Assembly (NCBI RefSeq): GCF_001620365.2
Contig: NZ_LQMT02000037.1
Location: forward strand, 156,659 to 220,658
Direction: 5' to 3'
Length of the DNA stretch: 64,000 nucleotides
From: Amycolatopsis keratiniphila subsp. keratiniphila
GTDB taxonomy: Bacteria > Actinomycetota > Actinomycetes > Mycobacteriales > Pseudonocardiaceae
This document shows positions 8,640-18,139 of the stretch, piece after piece. Made by a program: the position numbers and the translations under genes. Positions within the stretch are counted from its first letter, which is position 1. Each line of letters begins with the position of its first letter. The notes under the pieces were generated by a model. It did not search any database. It was given only the letters and a program-made list of their open reading frames with translations, and was not told the DNA's origin.

Positions 8640-9248
8640 TCACAGCCATTCCGCATCGGTCGCGATACGGATCGCGTGCACCCGGTTGCGGGCGTTGAGC
8701 TTCGTGACGATCGCCGCCAGATGGTTCCGGACCGTGCCCGGCGACAGGAACAGTTCGGCCGCGATGTCGGCGACGGTGCGCCCGCGCGCGGTCACCCGGA
8801 GGATCTCGATCTCGCGGGTGGTCAGCGGGCAGTCGTCGGTTTCCCAGGCGGCGAGCGCCAATTCGCTGTCGATCACCCGGCGGCCGATCGCGACCGACCG
8901 CACCGCGTCGGCCAGTTCGTCCGACGGCGCGTCCTTGAGCAGGAAGCCGTTGACCTTCGCGTCCAGCGCGCGCCGGACCGTGCCGGGGCGGCCGAGGCTG
9001 GTGAGGATCAGTGTATGGCAGCCGGGCAGGCTTTCGCGGATCTCCATGGCCGCGGTCAAACCGTCCTTGCCCGGCAGGTCTATGTCGAGGATCGCGATAT
9101 CGGGCCGGACGGATTTCGCCGTCGGAAGGATCTGGTCACCCGCGGCGACTTGGGCGACCACTTCGATATCGGATTCCATGTTCAGCAGGGCGGCGAGCGC
9201 CCCGCGAACCATGTGCATGTCTTCGGCAAGCAGCACTTTGATCACCAC
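8640..9248 (-). CDS. Orphan NarL/LuxR-type response regulator
   Basis: About 202 aa. I chose GTG 9246-9248 as start because a GAGGT ribosome site lies about 8 bases upstream and the receiver domain begins at once (VIKVLLAED). The phospho-acceptor Asp is in ILDIDLPGKDG. The LuxR domain reads LTTREIEILRVTARGRTVAD with GTVRNHLAAIVTKL as recognition helix. No kinase is adjacent. It is the only regulator near the left end of the metabolite locus, but a regulatory link is speculative. Confidence 0.88.
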   Translation of the reverse strand: MVIKVLLAEDMHMVRGALAALLNMESDIEVVAQVAAGDQILPTAKSVRPDIAILDIDLPGKDGLTAAMEIRESLPGCHTLILTSLGRPGTVRRALDAKVNGFLLKDAPSDELADAVRSVAIGRRVIDSELALAAWETDDCPLTTREIEILRVTARGRTVADIAAELFLSPGTVRNHLAAIVTKLNARNRVHAIRIATDAEWL

Positions 9249-9306
9249 GAAGCACCTCGCACCCCAGTTCAGTGGCTCCGTCGTCATCCTACGGGATTCA
9301 CAGTGC

Positions 9307-9588
9307 TCAGAGCACATCCAGTTCTCGCGGCCACTCGACGGGTTCCCTGCTGAGCCCGAGCAACTCGAATTCCGAACGCGCCCAATCGATCCGCACCCGG
9401 ATCGCCAGCGCGGGCGCGACGGTCAACAGGAAACGGCCGGGACCGCCGCCGACTTTGAAAACACCGTAGGTCAGGAAAGCGGATCCGTCGCAGACGGCGA
9501 ACAACGCGGTGAAAACCGTCGCGCGTTCGCTTTCCGGAATCGGATCCAGGCATTCCAGCCCGCCGGTCAGTACCAGCCGCACCGCCAT
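9307..9588 (-). CDS. Small protein of unknown function
   Basis: 93 aa (MAVRLVLTGGLECLDPIPES ... SREPVEWPRELDVL). Composition and codon bias look genuine, and it fits the gap between the UvrA-like gene and the LuxR gene on the same strand. No domain, signal peptide or membrane segment is recognised. It may be co-transcribed with the LuxR gene 58 bases downstream. Confidence 0.5.
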   Translation of the reverse strand: MAVRLVLTGGLECLDPIPESERATVFTALFAVCDGSAFLTYGVFKVGGGPGRFLLTVAPALAIRVRIDWARSEFELLGLSREPVEWPRELDVL

Positions 9589-9665
9589 CCGCGCCTCCTC
9601 GCCGCACCGGCTTCCAGCTTGGCCGCCGCCGAGGGCGCGGGGCGTCTCGAATCCTGCGCCGAACG

Positions 9666-9705
9666 CGATGAAGGGGACGCCCCGCCTGGGACGTCCCCTT
9701 CATCG
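9666..9705 (-). terminator. Hairpin terminator of the UvrA-like gene
   Basis: Arms 9666-9679 (CGATGAAGGGGACG) and 9692-9705 are exact complements with a 12-base loop, starting 13 bases after the UvrA-like stop. The GATGAAGG word recurs in the terminator at 36036. Confidence 0.75.
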
Positions 9706-9717
9706 AAGAGCCTGCTG

Positions 9718-12015
9718 TCAGCCGGCCTGTTGGTAGCGCTTGAGGTACTCGCCGGTCAGCGAGCTTTCCGCGGTCAGGAGTTTCTCGGGCGGGCCGGTGA
9801 AGACGATCTCGCCGCCGTTCTTGCCGCCGCCGGGCCCGAGGTCGATGATCCAGTCCGCCTGTTCGATCACCGCCAGGTTGTGCTCGATCACCACCACCGT
9901 GTTGCCCGCGTCGACCATGCCGTTGAGCAGGCCCAGCAGCATGTCGATGTCGGTCATGTGCAGGCCGGTGGTCGGCTCGTCGAGGATGTAGACGTTGCCG
10001 CCGCCGGAAAGCCGGTCCGCCAGCTTGATCCGCTGACGTTCACCGCCGGACAGCGTGCTCAGCGCTTGACCCAGCCCGAGATACCCGAGCCCGGTCTCGA
10101 TCAGCGCGTTCACCTTCGCCAGTACCGGGGCCTCGATGAAGTACTCCGCCGCCTGTTCCGCGGACAGCTCCAGCACGTCGGCGATCGACTTGCCCCGCAG
10201 CTTGTGCGCGAGCACCTCGTCCTTGAACCGCCGCCCGTCACAGCTTTCACAGTGCGTGGTGATCGGGTCCATATAGGACACTTCGGTGATCAGCACACCG
10301 CGGCCCTGACATTCCTCGCAAGCGCCCTGCGAGTTGAAGCTGAACAGCGCCGCGTTCGCGCCGCTCGCCTTCGCGAAGAGCTTGCGCACCGGGTCCATCA
10401 GGCCGAGGTAAGTCGCCGGAGTCGAGCGGGACGACGCCGCGATCGGCGTCTGGTCCACGAAGATCGCGTCCGGATGCGCCTCGCGGAAGACACCGGAGAT
10501 CAACGAGCTCTTGCCCGAACCCGCGACGCCGGTGACGGCGGTGAGCACACCGGTCGGGATGTCGACCGACACGTTCTTCAGGTTGTGCAGCGAAGCCCGC
10601 TTGATCGACAGCTTTCCCTTGGCCCGCCGAGGATCCTCCTTGACGACACCCGATCGCGCCAGCCCGGTCCCGGTCAACGTCTTGCCGGCGCGCAGCTGCC
10701 GGTACGTCCCCTGGAACACGACCTCGCCGCCGTGCACGCCCGCGCGCGGCCCGATCTCGACGATGTGATCGGCGATCTCGATGACGTCCGGGTCGTGTTC
10801 GACCACGAGGATCGTGTTCCCCTTGTCCCGCAACGCCCGCAGCAGATCGTTGAGCCGTCCGACATCGCGGGGGTGCAGGCCGACACTGGGCTCGTCGAAG
10901 ATGTAGGTCAGCCCGGTGAGGTCGCTGCCCAGGTGCTTGACCAGCTTGAGCCGTTGCCCCTCACCGCCGGACAGCGACGTCGTCGCCCGGTCCAGCGAAA
11001 GGTAGCCGAGGCCGATCGCCTCGATGCGTTCGAGCGCGGCCAGCACGCCCTGCGCCATCGCGGCGGTCTGCTTGTCCTTGATGGACTTGATCAGCTCGAT
11101 CAGATCGGTGATCTGCAGCTCGCACCACTGCGCGATGTTCTTGCCCGCCAGCTTGGTCGCCAGCGCCGCCTCGCTCAGCCGTCCGCCGCGGCAGGCCGGG
11201 CAAGGTCCCTCGGTGATGAACTTCTCCGCCTGGGCGCGGGTCTTCTCGCTCATCGACCCGGTGTCACGTTTGAGATGGCGGCGGGTGAAGTTCGCGACCA
11301 GGCCCTCGAACGTCAGGGTCTGCGTCTTGCCGTTCTTGAAGGTGAGCTGGACCTTGCCCTCCTTGCCGTGCAGAAGGGTGTCCATCTCCTTCGCGGTGTA
11401 CTTGTTGAGCTTCTTGGCCGGGTTGATGGCGTCGTGGTTGGCGTAGAACTGCCAGCCGGGGCTGCCGACCGGATAGCCCGGCACCAGGATCGCGCCCTCG
11501 TCGAGCGACTTCGTCATGTCGAGCATCAGCTCGGGGTCCGGGCGCAGCGCGCGGCCGATCCCCTCGCAGTCGGGGCACATCCCGTTGGGGTCGTTGAACG
11601 AATACAGCGAAGGATTGCCCGCGCTGGGCTTTCCCTGACGCGAGAACAACACCCGCAGCAGCGGATGGATGTCGGCGACCGTGCCGACCGTCGAGCGCGC
11701 GTTCCCGCCGAGCGGACGCTGGTCGACGATCACCGGGGTGGTCAGGTTCTCGATGCCGTCCACATGCGGGCGTTCGTGTTTGGGCAGCTGGTTGCGGATG
11801 AACCAGGGGAAGGTGGCGTTCAGCTGACGCTGCGCCTCGACGGCGATCGTGTCGAACACGACGGAGGACTTCCCGGAACCCGAAACCCCGACGAAAACCG
11901 TGATCTGGTTCTTCGGGAGTTCGAGTGAGACGTCCTTCAGGTTGTTCTCGTGAGCGCCGGTGACGCGGATTCCCTCACCCGCCGGTTGCTTGGTCTTGCG
12001 GGCTGCGGCAGTCAC
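9718..12015 (-). CDS. Short UvrA-like ABC ATPase (UvrA2/DrrC type)
   Basis: 765 aa from GTG 12013-12015, with GGAAAGGAAA just upstream. There are two ABC ATPase modules: Walker A GVSGSGKSS near residue 45 and GVAGSGKSS near 500, with signatures LSGGEGQRLKL and LSGGERQRIKL. Zn-binding Cys motifs are CPDCEGIG, CPACRGGR, CEECQGRG and CESCDGRR. Length is well below the about 950 aa of housekeeping UvrA, fitting the class lacking the UvrB-interaction domain. These bind damaged DNA and include DrrC of daunorubicin producers, a self-resistance protein. Given the nearby cluster, a resistance role is possible but unproven. Confidence 0.9.
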   Translation of the reverse strand: MTAAARKTKQPAGEGIRVTGAHENNLKDVSLELPKNQITVFVGVSGSGKSSVVFDTIAVEAQRQLNATFPWFIRNQLPKHERPHVDGIENLTTPVIVDQRPLGGNARSTVGTVADIHPLLRVLFSRQGKPSAGNPSLYSFNDPNGMCPDCEGIGRALRPDPELMLDMTKSLDEGAILVPGYPVGSPGWQFYANHDAINPAKKLNKYTAKEMDTLLHGKEGKVQLTFKNGKTQTLTFEGLVANFTRRHLKRDTGSMSEKTRAQAEKFITEGPCPACRGGRLSEAALATKLAGKNIAQWCELQITDLIELIKSIKDKQTAAMAQGVLAALERIEAIGLGYLSLDRATTSLSGGEGQRLKLVKHLGSDLTGLTYIFDEPSVGLHPRDVGRLNDLLRALRDKGNTILVVEHDPDVIEIADHIVEIGPRAGVHGGEVVFQGTYRQLRAGKTLTGTGLARSGVVKEDPRRAKGKLSIKRASLHNLKNVSVDIPTGVLTAVTGVAGSGKSSLISGVFREAHPDAIFVDQTPIAASSRSTPATYLGLMDPVRKLFAKASGANAALFSFNSQGACEECQGRGVLITEVSYMDPITTHCESCDGRRFKDEVLAHKLRGKSIADVLELSAEQAAEYFIEAPVLAKVNALIETGLGYLGLGQALSTLSGGERQRIKLADRLSGGGNVYILDEPTTGLHMTDIDMLLGLLNGMVDAGNTVVVIEHNLAVIEQADWIIDLGPGGGKNGGEIVFTGPPEKLLTAESSLTGEYLKRYQQAG

Positions 12016-12164
12016 AGAATTTCCTTTCCTCGCCGGTGCGCGTGCATGATCGCGCCTGCTCACCAGTATCGCAGCGCCGCCGAATGCCCGGTAGTCGATT
12101 CGTGTGTGATCGGGCCATGATCTCGTCACGACGGAACAATGAAATTTTCACGGTTCCGGTGAAT

Positions 12165-12713
12165 TCAGGAGCGGGTGTAGACGGCGCCGATGACGCCGGT
12201 TTTCAGCGCGTTCGCGCGGGTGAGCTTCAGCGGGATCTCCTTGCCCGTGCCGTCGAACAGTTTCATGCCCTCGCCTGCCACCAGCGGCATGATGTTGAGC
12301 GCCAGTTCGTCCAGGAGTCCTTCGGCGAGCAGCCATTGGACGAGCTTCGGGCTGCCGGGCACCCGGATCGTCTTGCCGGGGCCTTCCTTCAGCCGGGTGA
12401 TCTCACCGGCGATGTCACCGGTGATCAGGCTCGTGTCCGGCCAGGTCAGCGAGGCTTCGTCCAACGTCGAAGAAACGACGTATTTGTGCGTGCCGTTGAG
12501 GAACGCCGCCATCGGATTGCTGTCACCCTGCGGCTTCCACATCTCTTCGAAGGCGAGGTACGTGTCCTTGCCCATCAGAATGGCGTCCGAAGCGGCGAGG
12601 CTCTCGGCGATGCCTTCGCTCATCTCGTCGGACCAGTACTGCCCCATCCAGCGGTCGGGCCGTTCGGCCACCCCGTCCAGGGACATGAACAATCCCGCGG
12701 CGATTTCCCGCAT
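12165..12713 (-). CDS. DHFR/RibD-C family reductase
   Basis: 182 aa. It starts MREIAAGLFMSLDGVAERPD, the family signature, continues DAILMGKDTYLAFEEMW and IRVPGSPKLVQWLLAEGL, and ends DELALNIMPLVAGEGMKLF, the standard C-terminal strand. It is an NADPH-dependent small reductase of unknown substrate, lying 33 bases after the P450 stop on the same strand. It resembles the fragment at 1-197. Confidence 0.88.
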   Translation of the reverse strand: MREIAAGLFMSLDGVAERPDRWMGQYWSDEMSEGIAESLAASDAILMGKDTYLAFEEMWKPQGDSNPMAAFLNGTHKYVVSSTLDEASLTWPDTSLITGDIAGEITRLKEGPGKTIRVPGSPKLVQWLLAEGLLDELALNIMPLVAGEGMKLFDGTGKEIPLKLTRANALKTGVIGAVYTRS

Positions 12714-12746
12714 GACGAACTCCTTCGTTTTCCTCCAGGCCTGTGT

Positions 12747-13988
12747 TCAGGCCGCGGGCCGATCTTCCCACCGCCGCGCGCGACGCTCCAAAGGATCGAG
12801 CACGCCGGAAGAAGTCCAGCGGACCGGCAGCGCGGACAATGCGCGCATCGTCGGGGAGACGGTCCATTCCAGGGAATCTTCGGGTACGGCGAGGCAGAGT
12901 TCCGGCGCACGACGGGAAAGCGCGCGCAGCGCCGACTGGATCTCGACCCGCGCGAGGTGGGCGCCGAGGCAATGGTGCGTCCCGTGCCCGAACGACAGAT
13001 GCCTGCCGTTCCTGTCCATCGCGAACCGGTCCGGATCGGCGAAGACGTCTTCGTCGCGGTTGACCACCGGCAGGAGCGCGGTCATCAGATCGCCGGGCTC
13101 GATCCGGGTGCCCGCGATGGTGACCTCCTCCGTCGCGACCCGTGTCATGCTGAAGTTCACCGCGGGGCTGTACCGGAGCGTTTCCTCGACGGCCGCGTCC
13201 AGCAGCGCCGGGTCCGCGTCCAGCGAGGCCAGCAGGCCCGGCCGGGAGATCAGGCAGAACACCGCGTTGGCGATCTGCGCGGCCGCCAGCGCGTGCCCGT
13301 CGAAGAACAGCGACGCCGCCAGCCCGGTCAGTTCCGTTTCGTCGAGCGCGCCAGAGCGGTGTGCCTCGATGAGTTCGGCCATCAGCCCGGACGGCGGGTC
13401 CTCGGTGTCGGTGAGCATCATCGCGACCTCGTCGTGCAACAGCAGTTCGCCTTGGTAGACGGCGGATCGCGGGGAGCCCGGCTTGCCGAGCCGCGCGTTC
13501 GCGCGTTTGCGGAGGGCTTCGCGCCGCGACGGCGGCACACCCAGCAGCTCGGCCTGCGCGGTGAAGGTCAGCGGTGCGCAGAAGTCGGCGATCAGATCCG
13601 CGGTGGGATCCGTGTCGATCAGCCTGCCGAGCAGCCCGACGGCGGTGGTTTCGACGTAGTCGCGCAGCTGCTCCGCACGGCGGGCGGAGAACGCACCGCC
13701 GATCAGCTTCCGGATCCGGGTGTGCCTCGGCGGGTCCAGGTCGGTCACCGACATCCGGGTGGCCGGCCCGCGCGGATGGGTCGTCTCGGCCAGCACGGCC
13801 CGGCTGAAGCGCTTGTCGCGCAGGAAATCGCGCGTTTCGGAATAGCCGCTCACCAGCCATTCACGGCGTCCGTCGCGCTGCCGTGAACCGAACGGGCAGC
13901 CGTCGGGGATGTCGTCCCCGACGAGCTGCCGCCGCTGCCGCCCTTCGGCGAAGTCCGAGCCTCCGCGACCCCCTGTTACGTCGCCCAT
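12747..13988 (-). CDS. Cytochrome P450 (bacterial class I)
   Basis: 413 aa from the ATG at 13986-13988. I prefer it to the ATG at 13995-13997 because GGAGG lies 9 bases before the former but abuts the latter. The heme motif is FGHGTHHCLGAHLARVE, with the ligand Cys. ExxR is in EETLRYSPAVNF. The I-helix Ala/Gly-Thr motif is poorly conserved (LFFDGHALAAAQIAN), so the usual proton-relay Thr may be missing. No ferredoxin is adjacent. It is 16 bases from the MFS exporter gene, suggesting a biosynthesis/export pair. Confidence 0.9.
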   Translation of the reverse strand: MGDVTGGRGGSDFAEGRQRRQLVGDDIPDGCPFGSRQRDGRREWLVSGYSETRDFLRDKRFSRAVLAETTHPRGPATRMSVTDLDPPRHTRIRKLIGGAFSARRAEQLRDYVETTAVGLLGRLIDTDPTADLIADFCAPLTFTAQAELLGVPPSRREALRKRANARLGKPGSPRSAVYQGELLLHDEVAMMLTDTEDPPSGLMAELIEAHRSGALDETELTGLAASLFFDGHALAAAQIANAVFCLISRPGLLASLDADPALLDAAVEETLRYSPAVNFSMTRVATEEVTIAGTRIEPGDLMTALLPVVNRDEDVFADPDRFAMDRNGRHLSFGHGTHHCLGAHLARVEIQSALRALSRRAPELCLAVPEDSLEWTVSPTMRALSALPVRWTSSGVLDPLERRARRWEDRPAA

Positions 13989-14004
13989 CGGGTCCATCCT
14001 CCGA

Positions 14005-15153
14005 TCATTGGTTCCGTGCGGGCACGCGCAGCGCGAGCAGGCAGACCGCGACCGAGGCCACGGACAACGCCGCGATGGCGACCCGCAGGTCGGTGTGCCC
14101 GGCGATCTGGCCGACCACGGCCGGGCCGAGCAAGAGGCCGACACTGGCCAGTGACGCCGCCGAGCCGATCACCGCGCCGCGGTCCTCCGCGGTCGCGCCG
14201 CGGCCGATCAGCCCGTAGACGGTGGGCGTCGACACCGAGATCGCACCGCCCACCACGGCGGTGCCGAGCAGGCCGTGCACCGGCGCGTCGGCCATCGACA
14301 GCATCAGCACGCCCACCCCGGAAAGCGCGCCGGAAGTGAGCAGTACCAGGCGATCCGACGCGCGGCCGGACAGCCAGTGCCCGCCGAACCGGCCCAGTGC
14401 CATACCGGCGGCGAAGATGCCGGGCGCGGCCGCCGAGATCCCGACCGGCGCGCGGGTGACGTCGGCCAGGAACACCGCGCTCCATTGCTGGACGCCGCTT
14501 TCCACGACCATGGCCAGCGCCGCCAGCAGGCACAGCAGCAGGACCGCCGGGCCGAGCCGCAGCCGCCGTCCCGGTTCGCGGCCCTGGCGCACCAGCCGTC
14601 CCGGCACGGAATTCCTCGCCACGATCGCGCCGAACACGACCAGTGCCGAAAGCGTCAGCGCGATCACTTCGGCGGGTACTCCCGCGGTCCGGGCCGCCCC
14701 GGTGCCGAGGCTGCACGTCAACAGGCCGATGCTGAACAACGCGTGCGCGCGGTTCATCACGCGGGGCCCGTCGCCCGCTTCGGCGGACGCCGCCAGCGCG
14801 ACCACGACGACATTGCAGGCACCCGAACCGAATCCGAACAATCCCAGGGTCAGGAACAAGGCCGGAACGGATCCGGCCAAAGCCGGTGTCGGCGCGATGA
14901 GCGCGAATCCGGCGAAGGTCGAGACCGCCACCGGGCGGCCGAACCGGTCGAGCAGGCGGCCGACAGCGAACATCGCCGGCATCGCCGCGAGCGCGCCGAT
15001 CAGCAATGCGGCGCCCAATTGCGCTTCACCGGCGCCGGTGGCGTGGCGGACGTCCGGCAGCATCGAAAGGTACGGACCCCACAAAGCGCCGTACGCGGCG
15101 AATCCCGCGAAGACCGTGCTGGCCCGCGGAGCTGCGGTGATGACGGCGACCAT
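14005..15153 (-). CDS. Major facilitator superfamily transporter
   Basis: About 382 aa from the ATG at 15151-15153, with AAGGGAG about 12 bases upstream. It is a 12-helix-type hydrophobic protein. Conserved MFS turns are visible (VGRLLDRFGRPVAVST between helices 2-3, and a second-half equivalent LSGRASDRLVLLTSGALSG). Closest in feel to drug or sugar exporters of the YbjJ type. Its stop precedes the P450 start by 16 bases; both are read leftward. Substrate unknown. Confidence 0.87.
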   Translation of the reverse strand: MVAVITAAPRASTVFAGFAAYGALWGPYLSMLPDVRHATGAGEAQLGAALLIGALAAMPAMFAVGRLLDRFGRPVAVSTFAGFALIAPTPALAGSVPALFLTLGLFGFGSGACNVVVVALAASAEAGDGPRVMNRAHALFSIGLLTCSLGTGAARTAGVPAEVIALTLSALVVFGAIVARNSVPGRLVRQGREPGRRLRLGPAVLLLCLLAALAMVVESGVQQWSAVFLADVTRAPVGISAAAPGIFAAGMALGRFGGHWLSGRASDRLVLLTSGALSGVGVLMLSMADAPVHGLLGTAVVGGAISVSTPTVYGLIGRGATAEDRGAVIGSAASLASVGLLLGPAVVGQIAGHTDLRVAIAALSVASVAVCLLALRVPARNQ

Positions 15154-15454
15154 GAGGCGTGCGCTCCCTTCCGTGCTGGTCAGCGGAATTTCGCCGAGAG
15201 GCGGACATTCGCAGGTTAGCAGCGGTATTCGGGAACGGGCCACGATTATTTACCGCATTTATGGAGAAGGACTCCGGAGCGTCCCGTCGGTATTCTCGGC
15301 GAAGGTGCGGTTTTTTCACGATGGGACAATCATCCCAAAAATGAAGAATTCATACCCGGAAGGTTAACCATTCACTGCTCCCACGCCGCACTTCCTCGCA
15401 TGATGTAACCGCACGAGAGTGTCTCCGTTGTGAGGAACAGGAAGGTAGTGCGTC
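15154..15454. promoter_or_regulatory. Divergent intergenic region, MFS exporter / DrrAB exporter
   Basis: A 301-base gap between divergent start codons, locally AT-richer than its surroundings (ACGATTATTTACCGCATTTA near 15241, GGTTTTTTCACGATGGGAC near 15309). It should hold promoters for both units, but I cannot assign -10/-35 boxes with confidence. No ORF of coding character is seen. Confidence 0.55.
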
Positions 15455-16483
15455 ATGTTGCAGAACGTCGAACCCGCGACCGCGTCGAGGGCCGGCCCGG
15501 GGCCGCGGGGGACCGAGACTGAATTCGCGATCCACGCCGAAGGGCTGGTGAAACGGTTCGGCGAGACGACCGCGCTCGACGGGGTCGACTTGACCGTCCG
15601 CTCGGGCACCGTGCTCGGGGTGCTCGGCCCGAACGGCGCCGGGAAGACCACCACGGTCCGGGTCCTGTCCACGCTGGTGACACCGGACGAGGGCCACGCC
15701 ACCGTGGCCGGGTACGACATCGAGAAGGACGCCCACCAGGTGCGGCAGCTGATCGGCTTGACCGGTCAGTACGCGTCGGTCGACGAAAGCCTGACCGGTG
15801 TCGAAAACCTGCTGCTGATCGGACGGCTGCTCGGCCTCTCGCGGCGGGCGGCCAAGGCCCGCGCGCACGAGCTCCTGGAGCGGTTTTCCCTCACCGAGGC
15901 GGGTGGCCGGGCGGCGAAGGGTTACTCGGGCGGTATGCGCCGTCGGCTCGACCTGGCCGCCAGCCTGGTCGGGGACGCGCGACTGCTGTTCCTGGACGAG
16001 CCGACCACCGGTCTCGACCCGCGCAGCAGGCTCGAACTGTGGGACGTCGTACGCGGCCTGGTCGCCGACGGCGTCACGGTGCTGCTGACCACGCAGTACC
16101 TGGAGGAGGCCGACGCGCTCGCCGACGAGATCGTGGTCGTCGACCACGGCAAGGTGATCGCCAAGGGCACCCCGGACGAGCTCAAGGCCAGCACCGGCGC
16201 CCAGCGCCTGACGGTGCGCGGCGCCCAGGCCGGCGACCTCGAGAAGGTCGTGCGGCTGGTCGGCGAGATCGCCGGCGCGACGCCGGACGTCTCGGGCCAG
16301 GTCGTCAGCGTCCCGGTCACCGACCCGGCGGCCCTGCCCGGCGCGGTCCGGCGGCTGGAGGAGGCGGGCATCGTCATCGGCGAGCTGTCCCTGCGCAGCT
16401 CCAGCCTGGACGAGGTGTTCCTGAGCCTCACCGGGCGCCCGGCCGAGGAGCCCGCCGAAGAGACCGAGGAGGAGATCCGATGA
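15455..16483 (+). CDS. DrrA-type ABC exporter ATP-binding protein
   Basis: 342 aa. Walker A is GPNGAGKTTT near residue 65; the signature is GYSGGMRRRLDLA; Walker B is LLFLDEPTTGLDPRSR, followed by the H-loop region LLTTQYLEEADALAD. The C-terminal about 90 residues form the extra domain found in DrrA/daunorubicin-resistance proteins. With the overlapping permease it would power export of a hydrophobic metabolite. A purine-rich ribosome site (AGGAAGG) precedes the ATG. Confidence 0.94.
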   Translation: MLQNVEPATASRAGPGPRGTETEFAIHAEGLVKRFGETTALDGVDLTVRSGTVLGVLGPNGAGKTTTVRVLSTLVTPDEGHATVAGYDIEKDAHQVRQLIGLTGQYASVDESLTGVENLLLIGRLLGLSRRAAKARAHELLERFSLTEAGGRAAKGYSGGMRRRLDLAASLVGDARLLFLDEPTTGLDPRSRLELWDVVRGLVADGVTVLLTTQYLEEADALADEIVVVDHGKVIAKGTPDELKASTGAQRLTVRGAQAGDLEKVVRLVGEIAGATPDVSGQVVSVPVTDPAALPGAVRRLEEAGIVIGELSLRSSSLDEVFLSLTGRPAEEPAEETEEEIR

Positions 16484-17295
16484 CCGCCGCGACCACGACG
16501 CTGCCACCGCGGCAGTTGTCGGCCAGGGTCGGGTTCTTCCAGGGCATCTCGCAGATGTTCACGCTGGCCTGGCGCAGCACCGTTTCGGTCAAGCACGAGC
16601 CGAAGCAGCTGGCCGACATCAGTTTCCAGCCGATCATCTTCACGCTGCTGTTCACCTTCGTGTTCGGTGGCGCGATCTCCGGTGACCGGAGCGCGTACCT
16701 GCAGTTCATGATCCCCGGCATGCTGGTGATGAGCATGCTGTTCGCGACCATCAACGTCGGCATCGGCCTCAACACCGACCTGTCGCAGGGCGTGTTCGAC
16801 CGGTTCCGTTCGCTGCCGATCGCGCGCTGGGCGCCGCTGGCCGGCCGGATCATCGGCGACCAGTTCAAGCAGGTCTGGTCCGTGCTGCTGGTGGTCGGTG
16901 TCGGGCTGCTGCTCGGCTTCCGGCCGGAGAAGGGCTTCCTCGGCGTGCTCGCGGCCGGGTTGCTGCTGCTGGTGTTCGCGATCGCGTTCTCCTGGGTGCC
17001 CACCCTGGTGGGTGTCGCCGCCGACCAGGCGGAGAAGGTCCAGGTGTTCGCGTTCGCGGTGATCCTGCCGCTGAACTTCGTCAGCGGGGTGTTCGCGCCG
17101 GTCGAGACGATGCCGTCCTGGCTGCAGGCGTTCGCCGAGGTCAGCCCGGTGGCGATCCTGCTCGAAGCGTGCCGCGGACTGATGAACGGTGGCGACGACG
17201 TCACCTCGGCGGTGATCTGGTCCCTGGTCTGGGCGGCCGTGATCGCGATCGTGTTCGGGGCGCTTTCGGTCCGTGCCCTGAAGAAGCGGATCTGA
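16480..17295 (+). CDS. DrrB-type ABC-2 permease
   Basis: 271 aa starting at the ATG at 16480, which overlaps the ATPase stop (ATGA). Six hydrophobic segments can be traced (IIFTLLFTFVFGGAI, LVMSMLFATINVGIG, WSVLLVVGVGLLLGF, GLLLLVFAIAFSWVPT, FAVILPLNFVSGVFAP, WAAVIAIVFGALSV). The conserved ABC-2 cytoplasmic stretch DRFRSLPIARWAPLAGRI is present. Partner of the preceding ATPase in metabolite efflux and self-protection. Confidence 0.93.
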   Translation: MTAATTTLPPRQLSARVGFFQGISQMFTLAWRSTVSVKHEPKQLADISFQPIIFTLLFTFVFGGAISGDRSAYLQFMIPGMLVMSMLFATINVGIGLNTDLSQGVFDRFRSLPIARWAPLAGRIIGDQFKQVWSVLLVVGVGLLLGFRPEKGFLGVLAAGLLLLVFAIAFSWVPTLVGVAADQAEKVQVFAFAVILPLNFVSGVFAPVETMPSWLQAFAEVSPVAILLEACRGLMNGGDDVTSAVIWSLVWAAVIAIVFGALSVRALKKRI

Positions 17296-17379
17296 CCAAC
17301 CGCCGCTCGATCACCGGAGCCGTGACGCGTGCGCGCGCCACGGCTCCGGTGTTTCGGGGGCCCTGTCCGGGGAGCGCCG

Positions 17380-18132
17380 ATGGACGAGCTGGACTACAAC
17401 ACCTGCAACGCCACCTTTCGCAGCCTCACCGACCAGCAGCGGCTGATGGTCGAGGAGACGTCGAGGCTGATCGGTGCGGACGCCGATCTCGAACTGACGT
17501 CGTACGGCTGCGGGTTCGGCATGTTCGAACTGGAGCTCATCGCGCGCGTGCCGCGGAGAACCGTGTGGTTCCAGGGCGTCGACACCAACGGCGAAGCGGT
17601 CGAACGACTGCGCGCGACGCTGGCGGAGCTCCCGAAGGTCCGCGGCCATCGTGTCCTGACGGCGAGCATGGCCGACGTCGCCGACCTCCGGATCACGCCG
17701 ACCGAGTACGGCCTGTTCGTCCAGTCGCTGTGCTACCTCGGCGCGGACGAGGGCATGGCGGTGCTGAAGGAGGCGCGCAACCGGCACCGGCGGCTGGTCG
17801 TCGCGGTGCCGCCGCTGAACCGGCTGAACGAGCCTTTCGCGGAATCCCTCGCGCGGCAAGGCATCGAGCGTCCGTTGTTCGCGCGGACACTGGCGGAGGA
17901 ACTGACGCGGTTCGGCGTCGATTTCCGGTCCGTCACGGTGGGCGCGGAGATCACGGTGCCGGTTTCCGAGCCGGCGCACCGTCTTCGGGAGTTCCTGACC
18001 TTCGCGCGGCATCAGCCCTGGCGCGGCGGGACCGGGCGGGCGGAGCTGCTCGACGCGGTCGCCGGGCTGGGTGCGGTTTCCGCGGGGTGCGTGCGGATTC
18101 CGCATCCGGTGGAGGTTTTCAGCATCGGCTAG
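17380..18132 (+). CDS. Possible SAM-dependent methyltransferase
   Basis: 250 aa from the ATG at 17380 (GGGGAG six bases upstream). A Rossmann-like start is suggested by LTSYGCGFGMFELELI (glycine loop) and FQGVDTNGEAVERL (acidic residue after strand 2), then VLTASMADVADL. The C-terminal half is divergent. The class I methyltransferase fold is likely; substrate unknown. It follows the DrrAB genes by 84 bases and is followed by three strong palindromes. Confidence 0.55.
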   Translation: MDELDYNTCNATFRSLTDQQRLMVEETSRLIGADADLELTSYGCGFGMFELELIARVPRRTVWFQGVDTNGEAVERLRATLAELPKVRGHRVLTASMADVADLRITPTEYGLFVQSLCYLGADEGMAVLKEARNRHRRLVVAVPPLNRLNEPFAESLARQGIERPLFARTLAEELTRFGVDFRSVTVGAEITVPVSEPAHRLREFLTFARHQPWRGGTGRAELLDAVAGLGAVSAGCVRIPHPVEVFSIG

Positions 18133-18139
18133 GTGACGG

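Noticed and set aside
8494..11928. Very long plus-strand open frame (over 1100 codons) across the UvrA-like and LuxR genes
   Set aside because: It is a GC-bias shadow: Arg/Gln-rich, no domains, and opposite to two genes with clear motifs and ribosome sites.
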